Positions 1 through 7,800 of a stretch of DNA of 64,000 bases are shown here, piece after piece. The position numbers and the translations under genes are program-made. Below the pieces are notes generated by a model. It did not search any database and was not told the origin of the DNA. It worked only from the letters and a program-made list of their open reading frames with translations. The DNA is taken from contig NZ_JBNHEP010000180.1 of the NCBI RefSeq assembly GCF_050015995.1, positions 1-64,000 on the forward strand, in the 5' to 3' direction. Source of the DNA: Trichodesmium sp050015995. GTDB lineage: Bacteria; Cyanobacteriota; Cyanobacteriia; Cyanobacteriales; Microcoleaceae. Numbering within the stretch: position 1 is the first letter of the stretch; each line of letters opens with the position of its first letter.

Positions 1-298
1 ACTCTCCTGAAATATCCATTGAATGGCAAATTCATAACTTCTTTCTAATGTCCGCGTTTTATGCTAAATAAATATGTTGATAAAGCATAGGGAAAAAAGG
101 GGGGAGAATAGCTCTCCTCTCCTTGTCGGAGAGGGGCTGGGGGAGAGGTCTTAATTTATCAAACTTACCCACAAAATAAATCTAGACACCCTACTACTTT
201 AAGAATTTAAAAACTTGAGAAGGAGCATTTTTTAATAAACAATAATCTGCTGGGATGGTATTTTATTTAAAGGTAGACTAGGAAAATTTATTATCTGA
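1..298. other. Intergenic, no gene seen
   Basis: AT-rich spacer ahead of the first gene. It contains a GC-richer patch around 113-149 (CTCTCC...GGAGAGGGG...GGAGAGG) of the kind that recurs in cyanobacterial spacers. No promoter is recognised with confidence. Confidence 0.4.
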
Positions 299-982
299 AT
301 GTCACTGGAAAATAACCAACAAAACAACTTCAAAAATAATCTATTACAATGGCAGGAAAAATTAACTTCAACAATTCAACTAGGGATATTAATTCTAGGA
401 TTAATTATCTTTCTAATTGTGATGTGCTGCTTGAATATTTACTCATTTTTAGCACTAACCTCTCCGATAGAAGCTGATTTACTAATAGTTGAAGGTTGGA
501 TGTCAGACTATGCGGTCAAATCGGCGATCGCAGAATTTAATCAAGGTAGTTATCAAAAATTAATTACTACAGGTACACCGATAGGTAAGGGATTTTATCT
601 ATCAGAATATAACAACTTTGCCGAACTAACCGCAGCAACTCTGATTACCTTGGGTGTCGCTCCAGACCGAGTGGTGGCTGTACCCACTCCTCAAGTTACC
701 AAGTATCGCACTACTGCTTCTGCTATGGCAGTGAAAGAATGGCTTCAAACTTCTAATCTCAAAGTAAACTCTATCAATATTTATACTTTAGGACCCCACG
801 CTCGTCGTAGCTGGATGATTTATCGGAATGTTTTTAGTCCAGATATTCAGGTAGGTGTGATTGCTCTTGAACCCAAAGGTTATAATACTCACAGATGGTG
901 GCAGTCGAGTGCAGGTATGCGGACTGTTATTGGGGAAGCGATCGCTTATTTTTATACCCGCTTCGTTGACTGGAAATCATGA
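299..982 (+). CDS. YdcF/SanA-like DUF218 membrane protein
   Basis: 227 residues. One membrane segment at about residues 28-53 is preceded by a polar, Gln/Asn-rich N-terminus, which predicts a single-pass inner-membrane anchor. The following domain starts with ADLLIVEGWMSDY (59-71), then an ITTG turn, a TPQVTKYRTTASAM stretch and an LGPHARRSW segment. This is the order seen in the DUF218 (YdcF/SanA/ElyC) family. Family members are associated with envelope functions, but their biochemistry is poorly defined, so no reaction is assigned. The ATG is the first in-frame start and matches the domain length. The gene ends at TGA 980-982 and stands alone. Family assignment is fairly sure; function is open. 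Confidence 0.75.
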   Translation: MSLENNQQNNFKNNLLQWQEKLTSTIQLGILILGLIIFLIVMCCLNIYSFLALTSPIEADLLIVEGWMSDYAVKSAIAEFNQGSYQKLITTGTPIGKGFYLSEYNNFAELTAATLITLGVAPDRVVAVPTPQVTKYRTTASAMAVKEWLQTSNLKVNSINIYTLGPHARRSWMIYRNVFSPDIQVGVIALEPKGYNTHRWWQSSAGMRTVIGEAIAYFYTRFVDWKS

Positions 983-1069
983 TCGATATTATTTTTTCAT
1001 AGAAAAGCTTGCCTCCCTAATCATACCGGGAGACAAGTATAACAATTTATGGAAAACAGTTAAAAAAGA

Positions 1070-1241
1070 GGCGTTGCTGAATAAATGTTATGATATCTAG
1101 GAGTCAAAACTCAGGAGTCAGGAGATAGATTCAAGTTTTTTTCCGAACCAAAAGTGGGAACTAGATATGATTTGCACTTAATTAATGACTCTTACATATC
1201 TCAGTAGCGGAGTTTCTTTCATACCTAAAATTAGCAACGCC
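1070..1241. repeat. MITE-like element, family H copy 1
   Basis: Bounded by GGCGTTGCTGA at 1070-1080 and AGCAACGCC at 1233-1241, which are inverted relative to each other. A second copy with the same ends and better internal symmetry lies at 4260-4417. No ORF inside. Its centre carries short GGAGTCAGGAG-type repeats. Confidence 0.5.
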
Positions 1242-1254
1242 AACAAAGATAATT

Positions 1255-1893
1255 TTATTCTTGTTTGCGCTTGATAAGAGAACCAATAGCTAATGCACAA
1301 ACTGCTAACAAACCTAATGTACCAGAGTTTTCAGGAACAGTTTCTCTTTCCACTTCCATATTTACAGCTAGAGCATTGATATCAAAACCATCACGATCTG
1401 CTGCAACTTCTGACAAATCTACTAATCTGACATATTGATATAAGTTGCTGTTACCAATATCTAGGGTGGCTCCCCCTATATAAGCTTCATCAGCAATATT
1501 CTCAATCACACCAATACTCAACCAATTTTCTAAATCATTTCCCACGAATACTTCTACTTTTTCATCATAGTCACTTTGAGAACTGTGATTTCCAAAAGTA
1601 GTCTCCCAAACTTTTACCTGCTCAGAAAACATCCCACCAAAACTAAATACAGCTTCTCCTGCAAAACCAAGGGCAAGAAAATTCTCTGTACCACTAGCTT
1701 CAGGTGCGCCAAGTGCATTATCTATGTTAGTTCTAGCAGCAATTTGATCTGAATTGTTGTATGTAAACTCGCCTTGAGTGTAGGACTCTACTATTTCTGC
1801 ATAAGTGAAACTAGCTGCATGGGTGGAATTTGCAGAGATCGCTACTCCGATAGAAATAGGAAGTGCTATAGCTGCTTTGATTGCATTGTTCAT
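1255..1893 (-). CDS. PEP-CTERM sorting-domain protein
   Basis: 212 residues. It has a hydrophobic N-terminal signal peptide (about residues 5-27, ending near STHAAS) and an exported domain rich in Asp/Asn with a terminal DGFDINALAVN segment. The C-terminus reads VPENSGTLGLLAVCALAIGS followed by KRKQE, that is motif, membrane helix, basic tail. This is the tripartite exosortase signal, with VPEN in place of the usual VPEP. Such proteins are exported, processed by an exosortase and end up on the surface or in the matrix. No exosortase is encoded in this window. ATG at 1893. Flanked by repeat elements on its 3' side. Sorting class is confident; ligand or role unknown. Confidence 0.8.
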   Translation of the reverse strand: MNNAIKAAIALPISIGVAISANSTHAASFTYAEIVESYTQGEFTYNNSDQIAARTNIDNALGAPEASGTENFLALGFAGEAVFSFGGMFSEQVKVWETTFGNHSSQSDYDEKVEVFVGNDLENWLSIGVIENIADEAYIGGATLDIGNSNLYQYVRLVDLSEVAADRDGFDINALAVNMEVERETVPENSGTLGLLAVCALAIGSLIKRKQE

Positions 1894-2269
1894 AATTACT
1901 TACCTCTACTGTTATGAAGAAATTGGTAGATGCAATCTTTAAATAGCTAGCCTAATATATTACTTTTGACAATTCTTTGAATGCTCTATTGCATTTAACA
2001 GTTACCAATTTACTTGCAATAAAAGCTTAAAGACATCGGCTATTATACTGATATTTTATCTAGGCCAATTTACAATAATCATATAAAAAATTTAGGAAGT
2101 AGGGAATAAGGTTCATTAATTGATAATGGAGAATGAATAATTACCTCTGGTTAAAACCGTAACGGAATTGAATATCAGGAAATATCCTAGCACTTTTCTC
2201 GCATTGGTGATTGGATATGGTGTTTAGTGTTCGGCACAACGACCGCTTTTTCCCCTTGAAAATGTATTA
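1894..2269. other. Intergenic, no gene seen
   Basis: AT-rich spacer between the divergently placed PEP-CTERM 5' end and a repeat element. I see no ORF of plausible composition and no RNA signature. Confidence 0.4.
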
Positions 2270-2351
2270 ATACCAAATCCGGTTATCAAAAGTACCTTTC
2301 CCCATCTCCCCATCTCCCCAACAGAATACTCTATAAACCTGATTTAGTATA
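2270..2351. repeat. MITE-like element, family G copy 1
   Basis: Left end ATACCAAATCCGG near 2270 and right end GATTTAGTAT ending near 2351 are inverted relative to each other. The middle is a CCCCATCT microsatellite. The same ends recur at 60445-60554. Confidence 0.5.
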
Positions 2352-2413
2352 AGGTGCGCCTAAACGCACCTCCAAAAATATTAATATATAGTTGATTTAA
2401 CTAAAGTCTACCT

Positions 2414-3379
2414 TTAAAAATCCCACATAACGGGGCGATCGTCTAAAGTATCGGTCACTATCCGCCCAATAGCATCAATTTCTGCCAGCTCATCTGAGGA
2501 TAATTTAACATCCGCAGCTTTAGCATTAGCAGTCGCTTGTTCCGCATTTCGCGCTCCAACAATAGCATTTGTCTGAGGTTGGGCAATCAACCAGGCGATC
2601 GCTAGTTGAGCCATAGTGCATTGTTTAGCTTCAGCAATGGGGCGCAGTTTTTCTATAGCTGTTTGCACTCGTTCGTAGTTTTCTTTAATATAAAATAATC
2701 TATTTTTAGCACGATGATCGCCTTGGGCAAATTTGTGGTCTGGTCCAAATTTACCTGTTAATAATCCCTGTGCTAAGGAGGAATAAGCAATAATAGAAAT
2801 ATTATTTTCAACACAGTAAGGCATTTCTTCTTTTTCTATTTTTCGCCAGAACAAAGAATAGGGTGGTTGCAGACTATCAATTTGACCATATTGAGATGCT
2901 TCTGCTATTTGTTTGCTTGAGAAATTAGAAACACCAATTGCTCTAATTTTACCCTGTTCTTTCAGTTTATTTAGAGCATTCATTGTTTCTTCAATTGGTA
3001 CAATTTCACTGTTAAATGCACCAGAAGGCCAATGAATTTGATAGAGGTCAATATAATCAGTATTGAGATTTGTCAGAGAGCGATCGCAAGCTTCTATTAC
3101 TTGGTCATATTTCATATGATTGGCAAAAACTTTAGTCGCTAAAACTACTTGTTCTCGGACATCTCCCAATGCTTGAGCAACAATTCTTTCTGAGTAACCA
3201 TCTCCATAAACTTCAGCAGTATCAACTGTCGTAATACCTGCATCAAAAGCCGCTCTAATAGCTTTAATAGTCTCAGAATCTTCAATATCTGCCCATCCAC
3301 GTTTTCCAGCTTGCCATGTCCCCATAATGATTGGGGTAATTTTAATTTCAGATGTGCCTAATGTTCGCTTTTCCATCAT
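2414..3379 (-). CDS. Aldo/keto reductase
   Basis: NAD(P)H-dependent carbonyl reductase family, (beta/alpha)8 barrel. The expected catalytic tetrad can be read in order: Asp and Tyr in TVDTAEVYGDGYSE, Lys in LATKVF, His in LYQIHWP. The C-terminal cofactor-side motif VGARNAEQATANAKA is also present. The open frame extends upstream to 3436, but that extension is a Cys/Ser-rich stretch unlike the family. MEKRTLGTSEIKITPI is the usual N-terminus, so I place the start at the ATG pair 3379/3376 (about 320 residues). The substrate cannot be told from sequence. Monocistronic, followed by repeats. Confidence 0.88.
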   Translation of the reverse strand: MMEKRTLGTSEIKITPIIMGTWQAGKRGWADIEDSETIKAIRAAFDAGITTVDTAEVYGDGYSERIVAQALGDVREQVVLATKVFANHMKYDQVIEACDRSLTNLNTDYIDLYQIHWPSGAFNSEIVPIEETMNALNKLKEQGKIRAIGVSNFSSKQIAEASQYGQIDSLQPPYSLFWRKIEKEEMPYCVENNISIIAYSSLAQGLLTGKFGPDHKFAQGDHRAKNRLFYIKENYERVQTAIEKLRPIAEAKQCTMAQLAIAWLIAQPQTNAIVGARNAEQATANAKAADVKLSSDELAEIDAIGRIVTDTLDDRPVMWDF

Positions 3380-3552
3380 GGTTTGCTCATTATTTTGACT
3401 ACAACTACAGCTATAACATATTGTGCATAAAGTCAAGATAAATAATTAATTTGCAAACATTAAGTAGCTTGGCATAATTAAAATTTCACTATGTCATTGC
3501 GACTTATACTCCGTGGAAGGAAGCAATCTCAATGATTTTTGCTGATTTATAT

Positions 3553-3665
3553 TAGACTTCTTGCAGAAGTCAGGGAATAGGGAATAGGGAATAGGTATGG
3601 AGGGAGATGAAATTGTTGATTTTAGATCTTGAATTGATATAATTAAAACTTTTGCAAGAGGTCTA
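3553..3665. repeat. MITE-like element, family C copy 1
   Basis: Ends TAGACTTCTTGCAGAAGT and ACTTTTGCAAGAGGTCTA form an imperfect terminal inverted repeat. The centre carries GGGAATA heptamers. Related element in the opposite orientation at 39425-39638. Confidence 0.65.
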
Positions 3666-3675
3666 TTTTGTTAAA

Positions 3676-3813
3676 TAGACATCTCCGGAAAAGAGGGAAC
3701 ACTTAACACTTAACTGGGAACACTTAACCCACCCCTAACCCCTCCCAGGAGGGGAGTAATTGATAATTTCTGGATGAAAATTGATTTGATTTTTAATTTT
3801 CACCAGATGTCTA
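3676..3813. repeat. MITE-like element, family B copy 1
   Basis: Begins TAGACATCTCC and ends AGATGTCTA (inverted). The middle has GGGAACACTTAAC repeats, then a TAATTGATAATTTCTGGAT block shared with the copies at 15721-16031, 34331-34428 and 44175-44278. Confidence 0.65.
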
Positions 3814-3942
3814 ATAGTTATACCATTTCGACCTGATGTTGCGCTTAATAAAAGATAACAGCTATTAGTAAAATTCAGGTTTAGGTAAGAATTATTAAGC
3901 GCATTGTTACAGAGAAATAGTATTAGGTTTATTGATATCTAC

Positions 3943-4090
3943 TAGACCGACACACCTAAAATAGTGCATTAGCTTTTTTCGTAATCACCCCATCACTCCA
4001 TCTCCCCATCACCCCATCACCCCATCACCCCATCGCCCCATCGCCCCATCGCCCCATTTTCTAATGCACAAAATTAGCTGTGTCAGTCTA
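3943..4090. repeat. MITE-like element, family F, with CCCCATC array
   Basis: Imperfect terminal inverted repeats of about 30 bp. The left end has TAGACCGACACACCTAAA and then GTGCATTAG; the right end mirrors it with CTAATGCAC and then GTGTCAGTCTA. Between them lies an uninterrupted CCCCATCA/CCCCATCG octamer array (about 3987-4058). A lone similar end occurs near 38478-38515. Confidence 0.65.
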
Positions 4091-4259
4091 CTACCTACTT
4101 AATGATGTTGTTATGTAGGTATAGCGCTACTTGAATCGGGAATAGGGAATAGGGAATAGGGAATAGTAAAGTGTCAAAGGGTTTCAGGATGTATAAATGT
4201 CCTAACCTTAATGCGTAGCGCTATAGTGGTGAAAAAGTAGTGATCTTCTTAAAAAAAAT

Positions 4260-4417
4260 GGCGTTGCTGAACCAAGGGATGAATCTTTGCACAAAAGGTA
4301 AATTCTATCTTTTACTTCCTCTTTCTCTAAAGCTATAATTCCAGGACGCAAAAGACCCAACGCCCCCCACACCGACCACACGGACCACACTAATTCATCC
4401 CGCAAATATGCAACGCC
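4260..4417. repeat. MITE-like element, family H copy 2
   Basis: GGCGTTGCTGAACCAAGGG at the left and CCCGCAAATATGCAACGCC at the right are inverted, and ATGAAT/ATTCAT pairs extend the stem. The 104-codon minus-strand ORF across this element (4208-4522) is an artefact of the repeat. Confidence 0.6.
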
Positions 4418-4804
4418 AAAAAAATTAAGTGGGCAAGCAAATACTATTCCTCTCAAACTAAGAATTAGATATATTTTCTGTTGCCTGTTGCCTGTTGCCT
4501 GTTCCCTGTTGCCTGCCTCCACAATAAATCACAATCATCAAATGACTACCCTTATGTATAGATATTATTTGGTTTTTCAGTATATTTATTGAGTCCAAAA
4601 AATATACTTAAGTAATCGCCAATTCCTGATTTTTAATCCCAGATAAATATTAGTAAATATACGGTAGAAATTTGGCTTAAATTATGTTTTATTGAAGAAA
4701 AGGTTACTATTTTAGCTATTAAATGGTTAAGCTAAAGAAAGGTTAGAGGCAAGGGATTAAGTATTAAATAGTCTTATACAAAAATTTAAAAGAGAGGTAA
4801 ATAT

Positions 4805-7800
4805 ATGGCGTCAAAATTGTTAGGCATGACTAAATCTATTCTTTTCATAGATCCAAATGTAGAAGACTATCAAATTCTTGTTCGTGGAACAAATCCCAAT
4901 ATTAAAATTGTTATCCTGGATACCTACCGCGACAGTATCCAACAAATTAGAGAAACTTTGGTTCGCAACCGGGGAGTGAAAACTGTTCATATAGTTTCTC
5001 ATGGTGCCCCGGGATGTTTATATTTGGGCAATAGTCAATTAAATATTAATAGTATTAATAATGATTATTCTCAAGAGTTAGAAGCTTGGTCAGTTACTAA
5101 TATATTGCTCTATGGTTGTAATGTCGCTGCGGGAGATGCTGGTACAGAATTTTTAGAAAAGTTGCAGCAACTAACAGGTGCAAATATTGCTGCGACCGCA
5201 AGACCAACTGGTAATGCTGCTTTGGGTGGTGACTGGGAGTTGGAAGTTATTAGGGGTGAGTTGGAGGTAGATGTACCTTTCACTCAGGAGACACAACAAC
5301 AATGGAATTATGTTCTAGATCCATTTGAGGAAAAACCTGCCTTATTCCAAGTAATTAGTGGTGTACTTTTTCGACTTAACCCATTAACAGGAGGTTATGA
5401 GGAGATTGGTGGTACTGGTACACCAAGGTATAATGCAGCAGGTTATAACCCTAATGATAACTACATCTATGGTTTTGAAGTTAGTAATAGTAATCAGAAA
5501 CTTCTGAGAATCAACTCAACTGGTACTGTTGAGTATGTCAAGAATGATGGTACAGTTACTACAGATGAAAATGATGCGGATATTTTTACAGTTAATCTTT
5601 CTCCAAATCCTACTGCTGGAGATATAGACCGAGACAATAATTTATGGATAACTAACGTCAATAGTAAAACATCAATACTTAGAATCAATCTTGATAACCC
5701 GGAAACAACAACAATAAATTTGACTGGCACACCTCCCAGTGGTGAGATGCCAGTAGATTTAACTTATATAACTTCTCAAAACAGTTTTTATGGCATCAGC
5801 AGTAACGGTGAATTAGTTACAATTGATATCTCTGATATTAATAATGCTACGATTAGCACAACTACAATACAGTTAGATAGTGGTGGAAATTTAGGTGCAG
5901 CAGGTTATGGTGCAGCTTGGACTGACGCAGAAGGAAAATTATATGTTAGTGCTAATACGGGACAACTCTATCACATCAGAGATTTTGCCAGGGCTCCAGT
6001 AGCTGAAGAACTCCTTCCTACAGAAACTACCATAAGTAATGATGGGATCTCCGAACCCTGGCTAACATCGGTTTTTGACATCCCACTAATAGACCTAGAT
6101 GGTACCGATACCCCAGGAACTAACTACGAAACAACATTTACAGAAAACGGTGGTGCTGTTAATATAGTAGACATCGCGACAGGTGAGACTACAACAGATG
6201 GTTTACTTACTACTAATGGCTTGATTATTCGAGATTACATAAACAATGGTACTACTGCTGATGGCGATAGATTACAGGAAGCAACAATCACCCTGACTAA
6301 TCCTATTGATGGTGACAATGAAAAATTTTTGGTTAATGGTGTAGAATTAACAAGTTCAGCTACAGTAACAGGTACAAACATAACTGCTACAGTAACTACA
6401 AACGGGGATGGCGAAAAAGTAGTTACTCTAACACCAACTACAGGAGATATCGCCAGCGTTGATGATTTTGAAACAGCACTAAAAGATATTCAATACCAAA
6501 ACACCAGCGAAAACCCAGATACTACAGACAGAATTTTAGAGATAGTTCTTGGGGACGAAAATAGACACTTATCATCTGACATCTTCGGACAGGATAGTAA
6601 CGAAGTTCATACTACTACAATTCAGGTTACTCCAGTTAATGATCCCCCCGTAGCTGATGACGAGTCATTCACCATGAACGAGAATGACAGCTCAATAACC
6701 CTAGACTTATTAACAGGAGACACAGACCCCGACGGCGATGACCACAACCTCAGCATCAAGTCCATCAATGGCACAGACCTAACTCCAGCTACAGCTCAAA
6801 CAATCACCGTAGACAACGGGACAGTCAACGTAGCAGCAGATGGAACTATCAGTTTTACCCCAGATGCTGACTTCAATGGAGATATTATCTTTGATTATGT
6901 AGTCCAAGATGAGAATGATGGAGAAGATACAGGTACAGTAGCAGGAACAGTTAACCAAGTCAACAATAATCAGGAAGAAAACACGACACTCAATCCTGGA
7001 GACATTGCATTTGTTCAGTACAATGCTGATGGCACAGATAACTTTAAATTTGTCGCTTTAGTTGATATTCCTGCATCAGAAGAAATTAAGTTTACCGATA
7101 AAGGTTGGCTGGGCGATAATTCTGGTTTCCGTACAAGTGAAGGAATTGTTACATGGACAGCACCAGCAGGTGGTATTTCAGCGGGAACTATAGTTGAGAT
7201 TGACAATACTCCATCTGCTTCTGTGGGAACAGTTTCAGGTAGCAGTTTGAACTTTGCTGCTACTGGCGACCAGATTATTGCTTATCAAGGTACAAATACT
7301 CCTATTGCTGCTCTGAATAATGAAGGAGCAGCAACCTGGCAAGCTGATGCTACTAGCACTACCACTTCTGCCTTACCCCAAGGTTTGGTTAATGGCACCA
7401 ATGCAGTTGCGATTAATGAAATAGACAATGTAATATACACCGGAATTACAACGGGAGATAATGCAACACTTTTAGCAGCAATTAATGATAGTGCTAACTG
7501 GACAGGATCTAATTCGACGAATCAAACTTTTACTGGAAATTTTACCATAGGTAGCGGTGGTAATTCAACTCAAGCAACAGTCGAATACCAACTAGAAGTT
7601 TCTCAAGGTATTGGTGGTAGCGGTGATGACAAGGGCTTGGGTATAGCCACCGACAGCAATGGTAATGTTTGGGCTACAGGAGAATTCCAGGGCAGCATCG
7701 ACATAGACGGAGATGGCAATAATGATTTGACCAGTAATGGCGAGGAGGATGCCTATATAGCTAAGTTCGATAGCAGTGGCAACTTGCTGTTTGCCCAAAA

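Noticed and set aside
861..1100. 79-codon plus-strand ORF overlapping the end of the DUF218 gene
   Set aside because: Overlaps the real gene in another frame and has no family signature.
4208..4522. 104-codon minus-strand ORF
   Set aside because: It reads through a heptamer array and a family H inverted-repeat element; its composition (NREQATGNRQQ, WSVWSVWG) comes from the repeats.
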